DNA from: Clostridiales bacterium
GTDB taxonomy: Bacteria > Bacillota > Clostridia > Lachnospirales > CAG-274
Direction of reading: 5' to 3'
Length of the DNA: 33,296 nt
NCBI GenBank assembly: GCA_021200955.1
Contig: JAJQFU010000107.1
Coordinates: forward strand, 1 to 33,296
In this document: positions 7,699 to 16,135 of the stretch, piece by piece
Layout: every line of letters begins with the position of its first letter
Numbering within the stretch: position 1 is the stretch's first letter
Notes under the pieces: generated by a model
The model's input: the letters and a program-made list of their open reading frames with translations, nothing else
Told to the model about the DNA's origin: nothing
Databases searched by the model: none
Program-made: the position numbers and the translations under genes

Positions 7699-9132
7699 AT
7701 GAACGAAGCTAATTTCATATACAGCGAGGCACCTCAAAGAGAGCCTCAGAGACAGGAGTATTTTATTGAAAAATGCAGTGAAATTTTATCCCTTAAAACA
7801 AGCGAAATCGGCAGAGGGTTTAAGGCGTATGTGGGCACTTATGGCTGTCAGATGAACGCAAGAGACTCAGAAAAGCTTAAGGGAATGCTGCTTAAAATGG
7901 GCTACTCCGAAGCCGAAAACGAAGACAACGCCGATTTTATAATCTACAACACTTGCTGCGTCAGAGAAAATGCAGAAAACAAGGTATACGGCAATTTGGG
8001 GCTTTTAAAGCACCTTAAAAAAGAAAACAAACAGCTTAAAATAGCCCTTTGCGGCTGTATGATGCAGCAGAAGCACGTTGTTGAAACCATAAAGACAAAA
8101 TATCCATACGTCGATTTGGTTTTCGGCACGCACAATCTTTATAAGCTGCCTGAGCTTTTATGCAGCTGCTTAAAAGATGAAAAGCCTGTTTTCGAAATTT
8201 TCGAGGAACACGGTGAAATAGTTGAAAATCTGCCGTCTGTAAGAAATTTCAAGTTTAAGGCGTCTGTTAATATTATGTTCGGCTGCGACAATTTCTGCTC
8301 CTACTGCATAGTGCCTTATGTCAGAGGAAGAGAAAGAAGCCGTAAGCCTGAGGACATTGTAGCTGAGGTTAAGGCTCTTGCGGCGGACGGAGTAAAAGAG
8401 GTTACTCTTTTAGGTCAAAACGTAAACTCCTACGGAAAGGGCTTGCCCGAAAAGGTGACCTTTGCGGAGCTTCTCCGTATGGTAAACGATGTAGAGGGCA
8501 TTGAAAGAATTAGATTTATGACAAGCCACCCAAAGGACTTATCCGATGAGCTTATTTTCGCTATGAGAGATTTGGACAAGGTCTGCTGTCATATTCATCT
8601 GCCCTTCCAAGCCGGAAACGATGCCATACTTAAGGATATGAACAGACACTATACCAAAGAGGGGTATATTGCCCTGACCGAAAAGCTTAAAAAATACGTT
8701 CCGGACGTGGCTATAACAACTGACATAATGGTGGGATTTCCCGGTGAATATGACGTTGACGACACAATAGACATAATTAAAAGAGTGAGATTTTCGGGAG
8801 CATTCACATTCATATATTCAAAAAGAGAGGGTACTCCGGCAGCTAAAAGAGAGGATATGCCCGACCCTAAGCTTGTTAAGGCAAATTTCAACAGGGTTTT
8901 GGAGACATTAAACCCCATAATCTACGAAATAAACACCGAAAAGGTAGGAAAAACCTATAAGGTTTTGGCTGAGGGGCTTTCGGGTCACGATAAAAACCTT
9001 ATGACAGGCAGACTTGAGGACAACACCCTTATTCACTTTAAGGGCAATAAAAACGCGATAGGAAATATAGTAAACGTAAAGGTAACGGAGTGCAAAACAT
9101 TTTATCTTTACGGCGAACAGGAGGATTTATAA
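7699..9132 (+). CDS. miaB: tRNA-2-methylthio-N6-dimethylallyladenosine synthase MiaB, 477 aa
   Basis: This radical-SAM methylthiotransferase converts i6A37 to ms2i6A37 in tRNAs reading UNN codons. After an extension of about 40 residues comes the UPF0004 domain, with cluster cysteines in TYGCQMN, NTCCVREN and LCGCMMQ. The radical-SAM motif CDNFCSYC has C196, C200 and C203. A TRAM-type RNA-binding domain occupies the last 60-70 residues. The overall length and N-terminal extension resemble Firmicutes MiaB rather than MtaB or RimO. The ATG follows GTGAGGAA. It heads the long cluster containing the YlbF/YmcA-like gene and mutSL, the order found in Bacillus subtilis. Confidence 0.95.
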   Translation: MNEANFIYSEAPQREPQRQEYFIEKCSEILSLKTSEIGRGFKAYVGTYGCQMNARDSEKLKGMLLKMGYSEAENEDNADFIIYNTCCVRENAENKVYGNLGLLKHLKKENKQLKIALCGCMMQQKHVVETIKTKYPYVDLVFGTHNLYKLPELLCSCLKDEKPVFEIFEEHGEIVENLPSVRNFKFKASVNIMFGCDNFCSYCIVPYVRGRERSRKPEDIVAEVKALAADGVKEVTLLGQNVNSYGKGLPEKVTFAELLRMVNDVEGIERIRFMTSHPKDLSDELIFAMRDLDKVCCHIHLPFQAGNDAILKDMNRHYTKEGYIALTEKLKKYVPDVAITTDIMVGFPGEYDVDDTIDIIKRVRFSGAFTFIYSKREGTPAAKREDMPDPKLVKANFNRVLETLNPIIYEINTEKVGKTYKVLAEGLSGHDKNLMTGRLEDNTLIHFKGNKNAIGNIVNVKVTECKTFYLYGEQEDL

Positions 9133-9133
9133 A

Positions 9134-9520
9134 ATGGACGAGGCTTTCAGAAAAGCGAGAGAACTGGGAGAAATTATGCTTGCGTCTCCCTTATATGAAA
9201 AGCTTGAACAGGCAAGAAACGCCTTTGACGAGGATATGGAAGCAAGAGAAGCCCTTTTTGACTATAACGCAAAGCACAGACGTGTTGAAGCCCTTATGTC
9301 AAACGGCGATGAAAATATGGAGCTTAAGGAAGCAAACGAAGAGCTTAGAGAAGCGGCAGACAGGCTTGAAAACGACGAAATCATAAAAGAGCTTATAACC
9401 TGCGAAACAAGATTTAACAACTATATGACCCAGGTTATGAACATAATCAAAGCCACTGTTACGGGAGACACTGCCGAGGGCTGCACAGGCAACTGCTCAG
9501 GCTGTTCCGGCTGTCACTAA
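9134..9520 (+). CDS. YlbF/YmcA (Ric) family protein with Cys-rich tail, 128 aa
   Basis: This is a small, highly charged, largely helical protein of the YlbF/YmcA family. Its position between miaB and mutS matches ymcA (ricA) of Bacillus subtilis, where RicA, RicF and RicT form an Fe-S-binding complex affecting RNase Y-dependent RNA maturation, sporulation and competence. Residues 1-110 match the helical family fold. The tail, CTGNCSGCSGCH, places Cys at 117, 121, 124 and 127 in a CX3CX2CX2C pattern suited to metal or Fe-S binding. The start is one base after the miaB stop; a CAGGAGGA ribosome-binding site lies in the end of miaB. Whether it is RicA, RicF or a lineage-specific member cannot be settled from this window. 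Confidence 0.8.
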   Translation: MDEAFRKARELGEIMLASPLYEKLEQARNAFDEDMEAREALFDYNAKHRRVEALMSNGDENMELKEANEELREAADRLENDEIIKELITCETRFNNYMTQVMNIIKATVTGDTAEGCTGNCSGCSGCH

Positions 9521-9534
9521 TCGGAGGTAATATA

Positions 9535-12141
9535 ATGGCAGGCTATACTCCTATGATGGAGCAATATTTAAGCATAAAAAGAAAATATAATGACTGTCTT
9601 TTGTTTTTCAGACTGGGAGATTTTTACGAGCTGTTTTTTGATGACGCAAAGGTCTGCTCTAAGGAGCTGGGGCTTGCCCTGACGGGAAAAAGCTGCGGTG
9701 CGCCTGAGCGTGCGCCTATGTGCGGCGTACCCTTTCACTCGGCGGACGGCTATATTTCAAAGCTTGTTTCAAAGGGCTATAAGGTGGCTATCTGCGAGCA
9801 GACGGAAAACCCGAAAAATGCATCAGGCTCACTTGTTAAAAGAGACGTTATAAGAGTTGTTACACAGGGAACTGTTATCGACGATAAGGCTCTTGACGAG
9901 GGCAAAAACAACTATATAATGTGCCTTTATTTCGCTTCGGACGGCACTGGCTTAGCAGTCTGCGACGTTACAACAGGCGAATTTTTAACAACGGAGTTTA
10001 AGGGAGAGAATGACGGAAAAATTATTGACGAAATAGCTAAGTTTTCTCCCTCTCAGATTATAGTTAATTCGGAAAACGGCTTAACCGAATCCATAAAGGG
10101 TATTTTCGGGCTTAAGTGCGAGGTTTTTTATGAATGGGCTTTTGAAAAGGACGGAGCAGAGCTTAAAATTTGCAGCCATTTCAGAATTTTGGGCTTAAGC
10201 GGCTTAGGTCTTGAAGGTAAGAAACACTCTGTTTCCGCCTGCGGTGCTCTTTTGCAGTATTTGACGGAGACTCAAAAGAATAAATTAAGCAATATAAGAA
10301 GCATTAAGAATTATTCAGACAATAATTATATGGTTTTGGATATTTCTTCCAGAAAGAATTTGGAGCTTACCGCCTCTCTGCGTGACGGAGGTAAAAAAGG
10401 CTCTCTTCTTTGGGTTCTTGACAAAACAAAAACAGCCGTCGGCGCAAGGCTTTTGAGCCGCTGGCTTGAACAGCCCCTTATAGACGCTGAGGAAATTAAA
10501 AAGCGTCAGGACGGGGTTGAAGCCTTTAAAGACAATGTTATTGACAGGGAAGAGCTGAGAGAATATTTAAACACAGTCCACGATATTGAGAGAATTATGG
10601 GGAAGGTGGTTTATTTAAGCGCCAACGCAAAGGACTTAAACGCCCTTAAAGAAAGCCTTCAAAACCTTCCCCATATAAAGAGCCTTTTGGGCGGTTTTCC
10701 CTCTGATTATATAAACAGTTTGGGCGACGACCTTGACGAGCTGACCGATGTTTATATGCTTTTAAGCAGTGCCATAAGCGAGGACGCACCCTTTTCCTTA
10801 AGAGAGGGCGGTCTTATAAGAAAAGGCTATGACCCCGAGGTGGATAAGCTTCGAGAAGCCAAGGACAACGGCACAATGTGGGTTAAGCGTCTTGAAGCCG
10901 AAGAAAAAGAAAAGACGGATATTAAGAACCTGAGAATTAAATTCAACAAGGTTTTCGGCTATTTTATAGAGGTTACAAATTCATATAAGGATTTGGTTCC
11001 CGAAAGGTACATAAGGAAACAGACTTTGGTTGGGGCTGAAAGGTTCATTACCCCTGAGCTTAAGGAGCTTGAAGAAACTATTTTAGGCGCAGAGGAAAAG
11101 GTTATTGACCTTGAATATGATATTTTCTGCTCTGTAAGAGACAAAATAGGCGCAGAAATCGGCAGAATTTCACACACTGCCGAGATTTTGGCGACCATTG
11201 ACGTTCTTTGTGCCTTAGGCGAAGCTGCTGACAAAAACGATTACTGCCGTCCCGTTGTAAATAACGGCGACGAAATCAAAATTATAGGCGGCAGACATCC
11301 CGTTGTGGAACTGACAGGAAAAGAGCCTTTTATACCCAATGACTGTCTCCTTGACGAGAACGAAAACAGACTTCTTATAGTGACAGGCCCAAATATGGCA
11401 GGGAAGTCAACCTATATGCGTCAGACGGCTCTTCTTGTGGTTATGGCTCAAATAGGCAGCTTTGTTCCGGCATCAGTTGCCGAAATAGGTATTTGCGACA
11501 GAATATTTACCCGTGTAGGGGCTTCCGACGATTTGGCAACAGGTCAAAGCACATTTATGATAGAAATGAGTGAGGTTGCCAATATTTTGAATAATGCAAC
11601 GGAAAAATCTCTTCTTATTTTAGACGAAATAGGCAGAGGAACTTCCACCTATGACGGTCTTTCAATAGCATGGGCTGTTCTTGAATACATTGCGGATAAA
11701 AGGGCTTTAGGCTCACGAACTCTTTTCGCCACCCACTATCACGAGCTGACAGAGCTTGAGGGCAGAGTTGAGGGAGTTAAAAACTACTGTGTAGCCGTTG
11801 AAGAAAAGGGCGAGGACGTTATTTTCTTAAGGAAGATAGTCAAAGGCTCAACAGATAAAAGCTACGGTATTCACGTTGCAAGGTTAGCCGGTGTTCCGTC
11901 AGTGGTTATAAAGAGAGCAGGGGATATTTTAAAGCAGCTTGTTAAAAACGCAGCGGCTGACTTCGGCGACACCGAGGACTTCGGCGGCTATGATTTTGAG
12001 CAGCTTTCACCTGTGACCCTTAAGCTTAATGAAGAAAATTTAGGGGTTATTGACGAAATAGCCGGTCTGGATATGGATAATATGACGCCTTTACAGGCGT
12101 ATATGCTGCTTGCGGAGTATAAAAAGAGAGTGAAGAGTTAA
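9535..12141 (+). CDS. mutS: DNA mismatch repair protein MutS, 868 aa
   Basis: MutS recognises mismatches and small loops and recruits MutL. The N-terminal mismatch-binding domain has the Phe-x-Glu motif in GDFYELFF (near residue 28). The connector, lever and clamp domains follow. The ABC-type ATPase has Walker A GPNMAGKST (618-626), Walker B LLILDEIGRGTS, and the ATHYHEL segment. The C-terminus includes the usual helix-turn-helix and a tail after it. Length is typical of MutS1, and there is no Smr domain, so it is not MutS2. The start follows CGGAGGTAATATA. It lies 14 bases after the YlbF-family gene and one base before mutL. Confidence 0.97.
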   Translation: MAGYTPMMEQYLSIKRKYNDCLLFFRLGDFYELFFDDAKVCSKELGLALTGKSCGAPERAPMCGVPFHSADGYISKLVSKGYKVAICEQTENPKNASGSLVKRDVIRVVTQGTVIDDKALDEGKNNYIMCLYFASDGTGLAVCDVTTGEFLTTEFKGENDGKIIDEIAKFSPSQIIVNSENGLTESIKGIFGLKCEVFYEWAFEKDGAELKICSHFRILGLSGLGLEGKKHSVSACGALLQYLTETQKNKLSNIRSIKNYSDNNYMVLDISSRKNLELTASLRDGGKKGSLLWVLDKTKTAVGARLLSRWLEQPLIDAEEIKKRQDGVEAFKDNVIDREELREYLNTVHDIERIMGKVVYLSANAKDLNALKESLQNLPHIKSLLGGFPSDYINSLGDDLDELTDVYMLLSSAISEDAPFSLREGGLIRKGYDPEVDKLREAKDNGTMWVKRLEAEEKEKTDIKNLRIKFNKVFGYFIEVTNSYKDLVPERYIRKQTLVGAERFITPELKELEETILGAEEKVIDLEYDIFCSVRDKIGAEIGRISHTAEILATIDVLCALGEAADKNDYCRPVVNNGDEIKIIGGRHPVVELTGKEPFIPNDCLLDENENRLLIVTGPNMAGKSTYMRQTALLVVMAQIGSFVPASVAEIGICDRIFTRVGASDDLATGQSTFMIEMSEVANILNNATEKSLLILDEIGRGTSTYDGLSIAWAVLEYIADKRALGSRTLFATHYHELTELEGRVEGVKNYCVAVEEKGEDVIFLRKIVKGSTDKSYGIHVARLAGVPSVVIKRAGDILKQLVKNAAADFGDTEDFGGYDFEQLSPVTLKLNEENLGVIDEIAGLDMDNMTPLQAYMLLAEYKKRVKS

Positions 12142-12142
12142 T

Positions 12143-14095
12143 ATGAATAAAATACATTTGCTTGACAACAGCTTAATAAATAAAATTGCGGCTGGAGAGG
12201 TTATAGAGCGTCCGGCTTCCGTTGTAAAGGAGCTTGTGGAAAACTCCGTTGACGCCGGGGCGACCTCGATTACAGTCACAATGAAGGACGGAGGAACAAG
12301 CCTTATTTCCGTTTCAGACAACGGCTGCGGAATAGACAAAGACGACGTTAAACAGGCTTTTCTTCGGCATGCCACAAGTAAGCTTAACGCCTTTGACGAC
12401 CTTTTGGATATTGCCACATTAGGTTTCAGAGGTGAAGCCCTGGCAAGTATCGCAAGCGTTTCTCAGCTTGAAATGTCTACCCGAACAGAAGTCTCCGAAA
12501 TCGGCACTCTAATAAGAATAAACGGCGGTGAAGCTGAGGATATTAAGGAAACGGGCTGTCCCGTCGGCACAACAATTACAGTCAAAAATCTTTTCTACAA
12601 TACTCCTGCAAGGAAAAAGTTTTTGAAGAGAAATTCAGTCGAGGGAACATACATTGCAGAAGCTGTTTCAAGAATTGCCTTAGGGCACCCCGAAATTGCC
12701 TTTAAGCTTATAAACAACGGCACTGCCGTAATTCAGACAAGCGGTCGGGGCGACCTTAAAACAGCGGCTTTTGCCATAATGGGCAGAGACGCCGTCAAAG
12801 CCTTTATTCCCTTAAGCTTTGAAAAAGAGGGCTGGCTGCTTTCCGGCTTTATTGCCGCTCCTCAAATTTCAAGGGGCAACAGAAGCTATGAATATTTTTA
12901 TTTAAACGGAAGATATGTTAAAAGCGAGCCTTTGACAAAGGGGGCTGAAGAGGGCTTTAAGGGCTATATGATGGGCGGAAGATTTCCCGTGTTTATAATG
13001 AATATAAAATCGCCCTCAGGCTGTGTTGACGTAAATGTTCACCCCACAAAGCTTGAAGTCAGGTTTAACAATGACGGCTTTATTTTTGACTTTATCTGCG
13101 AGGGGGTTAAAAATGCCCTTAAGTCTCAAAATCTTATTCCCGAAGAAGGGCTTCAAAAGCCTAATTTTTCACAGGTTACGGGCATAAAATCACCCAAAGC
13201 GGAGGAAATAACCGTTGACCTTGAAGAAATTCTGAGAAAGGCTGAAAGCAAGAACACAGAAGAGGTTAAGACGGAAGAGACGAAGGCGGTCGCTCAAAAG
13301 CCGGAGGTTAAGTCTCCCGAGCCGACCTTTACGGTTCGTGAGCACAAGGCGGAATATGACGTTACTCCCGCCGAACCTATGAAAATGATGCTTAATGAAG
13401 CAGCCCCTGAAAAGGAGTTTAAGCCCTTAAGAGAAATCATAGGAGAAATTAAGGATAAGGAGCTTAAGAGGGGCAATGTTGAAAAGACGACCGCATATCC
13501 CCCCAAAAAGCCCTTTTTCACTAACTATAAAATTATAGGTCAGGTGTTTTATACCTACTGGCTTGTGGAGCAGTCCGACAAGCTTTATATTATAGACCAG
13601 CACGCCGCCCACGAAAAGGTTCTTTATGAGAAATTCACAAAAAGCCTTAAAGAGGGCAAGGCTGCTTCTCAGCTTTTGTTGGAGCCTGTGACTGTAACAC
13701 TGACTATGAAAGAGAAGTATATTATAGAAGAAAACAGAGAGCTTTTTGAAAAAACAGGCTTTGTTTTGGAAATGTCGGGCAAAAACACTGTGTCGATTAA
13801 AGCCGTTCCCTTTATTTTTGACGGAACTTCAAACCCTGTGTTCTTTTTGGATATTGTAGACAGCTTGGGAGAGGGAAGCCTTAAAGACGCCTTTGAGCTT
13901 AAGCGTGACAAGGTGGCTACAATGAGCTGTAAGGCGGCTGTTAAGGGAAACCATGCCTTAAGCTTTGCGGAAGCCTCGTCTCTTATTAAGGATTTGTTGA
14001 AGCTTGAAAACCCCTTTAACTGCCCCCACGGCAGACCTACTGTAATAAAAATATCAAAATATGAAATAGAAAAGATGTTCAAACGGATCATTTAA
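12143..14095 (+). CDS. mutL: DNA mismatch repair endonuclease MutL, 650 aa
   Basis: The N-terminal GHKL ATPase has AAGEVIERPASVVKELVEN (residues 16-34), DNGCGI (58-63) and GFRGEAL (94-100). A low-complexity linker rich in Glu, Lys and Pro (about 345-440) joins the C-terminal dimerisation domain. That domain keeps the endonuclease signature DQHAAHEKVLYE (485-496), matching DQHA(X)2E(X)4E, and the CPHGRP motif (627-632). MutL here is therefore predicted to nick DNA itself, as expected for bacteria lacking MutH. The start lies one base after the mutS stop, with only a weak ribosome-binding site, which suggests translational coupling. Confidence 0.96.
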   Translation: MNKIHLLDNSLINKIAAGEVIERPASVVKELVENSVDAGATSITVTMKDGGTSLISVSDNGCGIDKDDVKQAFLRHATSKLNAFDDLLDIATLGFRGEALASIASVSQLEMSTRTEVSEIGTLIRINGGEAEDIKETGCPVGTTITVKNLFYNTPARKKFLKRNSVEGTYIAEAVSRIALGHPEIAFKLINNGTAVIQTSGRGDLKTAAFAIMGRDAVKAFIPLSFEKEGWLLSGFIAAPQISRGNRSYEYFYLNGRYVKSEPLTKGAEEGFKGYMMGGRFPVFIMNIKSPSGCVDVNVHPTKLEVRFNNDGFIFDFICEGVKNALKSQNLIPEEGLQKPNFSQVTGIKSPKAEEITVDLEEILRKAESKNTEEVKTEETKAVAQKPEVKSPEPTFTVREHKAEYDVTPAEPMKMMLNEAAPEKEFKPLREIIGEIKDKELKRGNVEKTTAYPPKKPFFTNYKIIGQVFYTYWLVEQSDKLYIIDQHAAHEKVLYEKFTKSLKEGKAASQLLLEPVTVTLTMKEKYIIEENRELFEKTGFVLEMSGKNTVSIKAVPFIFDGTSNPVFFLDIVDSLGEGSLKDAFELKRDKVATMSCKAAVKGNHALSFAEASSLIKDLLKLENPFNCPHGRPTVIKISKYEIEKMFKRII

Positions 14096-14108
14096 TGAGG
14101 TGATTTTA

Positions 14109-14738
14109 TTGTTTAATGAGTTGATTTCATTGTATTTCGGCAGCTTACATCCTTTTATTAAGAGAGCAGTTTGCGGAATTATCGTTATAACGGTTCACGG
14201 CTTTTTGACAGCACTTGTGTCAAGCCGTCTCGGCGATGATGTTCCCAAACGTCAGGGAATGGTTACCCTTAACCCCAAAAAGCACTTTGAGCCTTTGGGC
14301 TTTATAATTTACGTTTTGTTCGGTTACGGCTGGGGGCAGCCCGTCAGAACAAGCTCATTCGGCTATAAAAACAAAAAATCAGGCTGCGTTCTGACGGCTC
14401 TTCTGCCTATATTGGCTGATATTGCTTTGGGCTATTTGCTTTTTTTTGTTTTTGATCCGGGTAATTTCGTCAGAACAAATGTGTATTTAAGCGGATTTTT
14501 GAAAAGCTTAGGCTATCACTTCGCCTGTTACGGCATATATAATATTATACCCGTTTATCCTTTAAACGGTCAAAAGCTTCTTTTGGGATTTCTGCCTGCC
14601 AATAAGATTATGAAGTATAACGAAAGCGAAAAAATATTACAGCTTATTCTTGTATTTTTAATCTTTATGAGTATAATTCCCAGGGTTGTGTCGAAGATTT
14701 TCTATCTGCCCGTATTTGCTTTTGTGGTTACGGGGTGA
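14109..14738 (+). CDS. M50 (site-2 protease-like) membrane protein, catalytic motifs degenerate, 209 aa
   Basis: This integral membrane protein resembles the short M50 / YwhC-type site-2 protease family. Several family landmarks are recognisable: RLGDDVPKRQG, LNPKKHFEPLG, GWGQPVR, and NIIPVYPLNG. The zinc and catalytic positions are changed, however. Where the family has HExxH this protein reads HGFLT (residues 30-34), so the Glu and second His are gone. The AGP motif is absent, and PLDG reads PLNG (151-154), removing the third zinc ligand. It is probably a non-proteolytic relative. A TTG start at 14109 is preferred because GAGGTGA lies just upstream; the in-frame GTG at 14100 is part of that site. 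It lies between mutL and scpA. Confidence 0.75.
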   Translation: MFNELISLYFGSLHPFIKRAVCGIIVITVHGFLTALVSSRLGDDVPKRQGMVTLNPKKHFEPLGFIIYVLFGYGWGQPVRTSSFGYKNKKSGCVLTALLPILADIALGYLLFFVFDPGNFVRTNVYLSGFLKSLGYHFACYGIYNIIPVYPLNGQKLLLGFLPANKIMKYNESEKILQLILVFLIFMSIIPRVVSKIFYLPVFAFVVTG

Positions 14739-14742
14739 TTTT

Positions 14743-15525
14743 ATGGACAGTATAACCTTTAAGCTTGAAAATCTTAACTTCGAAGGACCTCTTGACCTAC
14801 TGCTTAAGCTTATCGAAAAGCATAAAATCGACATTTACAATATTCCCATAGCGGAACTGACAGACAGCTATTTACAATATTTGGGGCTTCTGAAAGAGGT
14901 CAACGCCGACAACCTAAGCGAATTTATACTTATGGCGGCGACCCTTCTCGAAATAAAGTCCAGAATGCTGCTGCCTGTTCCCGAGGACGACGAAGAGGGA
15001 GAGGGCGACCCAAGAGAGGAGCTTGTGAGACGGCTTCTTGAATATAAGCAGTTTAAAGAAGCGGCTGAAGAGCTTGACGTAAGGCAAAAAGAGGGGCTTT
15101 TTCCTGTTTTCAAAGCACCTGACAATGATGTAAAGAAGGAAGCTCTTAAGGGAGCGGATGAGGAAAAGGATATTTCCGACATTTTAAACGGAGTTACCGC
15201 CGATATGCTTTACAAAGCCTTTTTAGACGTTATGAAGCGGAAAGAGGTCAGGGTTGACAAAATAAGAAGCTCCTTCGATTCTGTGGTTAAAGACCCCTTT
15301 ACCATAGAAGAAAAAACGGAGCATATTAAAAATGTTTTGAGTGTTAAAAATGAAATAGAATTTACGGAGCTTTTCGGCAAAAGGGCGGGAAAATCCGAAA
15401 CGGTTGTTACATTTATGGCTCTTTTGGAGCTTATAAAGGGAAAATACCTTGAAGCCTTTCAGGACACAATTTTCGGAAGGATTATCATAAGACGAAAGGA
15501 GACGGCGGCAGATGAAGCTCAGTGA
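14743..15525 (+). CDS. scpA: Segregation and condensation protein ScpA, 260 aa
   Basis: ScpA is the kleisin subunit that bridges the SMC heads in the bacterial condensin complex. The N-terminus carries the family signature FEGPLDLLLKLIEKHKIDIYN, followed by AATLLEIKSRMLLP near residue 75. An acidic linker follows, and a C-terminal winged-helix region around 200-255 would bind the SMC head. The length matches the family. The ATG at 14743 is chosen because GGGGTGA lies just before it; reading further upstream would only add residues overlapping the M50-like gene. scpB overlaps its last 14 bases. SMC itself is not in the window. Confidence 0.95.
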   Translation: MDSITFKLENLNFEGPLDLLLKLIEKHKIDIYNIPIAELTDSYLQYLGLLKEVNADNLSEFILMAATLLEIKSRMLLPVPEDDEEGEGDPREELVRRLLEYKQFKEAAEELDVRQKEGLFPVFKAPDNDVKKEALKGADEEKDISDILNGVTADMLYKAFLDVMKRKEVRVDKIRSSFDSVVKDPFTIEEKTEHIKNVLSVKNEIEFTELFGKRAGKSETVVTFMALLELIKGKYLEAFQDTIFGRIIIRRKETAADEAQ

Positions 15526-16078
15526 AAAGGAAGCGGCAGTTGAAGCAATATTGTTTGCCGCAGGGGAGCCTGTTGAAATAGAGTCCATAGCAGCAGTTAT
15601 AGACGAGGACAAGGCAACGGCTGAAAGTCTCTGCGAAAGCCTTGCCATAAAATATAACTGCGAAAAAAGAGGCATTAACATAATTAAGCTTGAAAACAGC
15701 TATCAAATGTGCACAAACAGGCGTTTTTTCGACACTGTCAGCAAGCTTTTCAGACAGCCCAAAAGAAAGAGCCTGTCACAGGCGGTTCTTGAGGTTTTGG
15801 CAATTATTGCCTACAAACAGCCCATAACCAAAACGGAAATTGAAGAAATAAGGGGTATAAACAGCGACCACGCCGTAAACCGCCTTGTTGAATATGACCT
15901 TGTGGAAGAAAAAGGGCGGAAGAGCACTCCAGGCAGACCTATTTTGTTCGGAACAACCGATGAATTTCTGCGTGTGTTCGGCTTTGAGTCCTCGGAAAAG
16001 CTTCCGGAGCTTAAAGCACCGGGGGTTGACGAAATAACCGAAGCGGAAAGGGAAATCGATAGTAAAATTACGGTATAA
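15512..16078 (+). CDS. scpB: Segregation and condensation protein ScpB, 188 aa
   Basis: ScpB dimers bind the ScpA linker in the SMC-ScpAB condensin. Two winged-helix domains can be seen: residues 1-80, with VEAILFAAGEPV, and 85-165, with LAIIAYKQPITKTEIEEIRG and the glycine-containing TPGRPILFGTTDEFL segment. All are hallmarks of the family, and the length is normal. The start overlaps scpA by 14 bases and has AAGGAG about 10 bases upstream. The C-terminal 25 residues are acidic and probably disordered. Confidence 0.95.
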   Translation: MKLSEKEAAVEAILFAAGEPVEIESIAAVIDEDKATAESLCESLAIKYNCEKRGINIIKLENSYQMCTNRRFFDTVSKLFRQPKRKSLSQAVLEVLAIIAYKQPITKTEIEEIRGINSDHAVNRLVEYDLVEEKGRKSTPGRPILFGTTDEFLRVFGFESSEKLPELKAPGVDEITEAEREIDSKITV

Positions 16079-16135
16079 AAATTTATTTTCGGCAGATAAT
16101 AAACGGTAATAAATAACATAAGGTGAATTAATTTT

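Noticed and set aside
16091-16135. Possible sigma-E promoter (CATA) before the carboxypeptidase gene
   Set aside because: The CATA overlaps the ribosome-binding region and has no matching -35, so it cannot support transcription of this gene.
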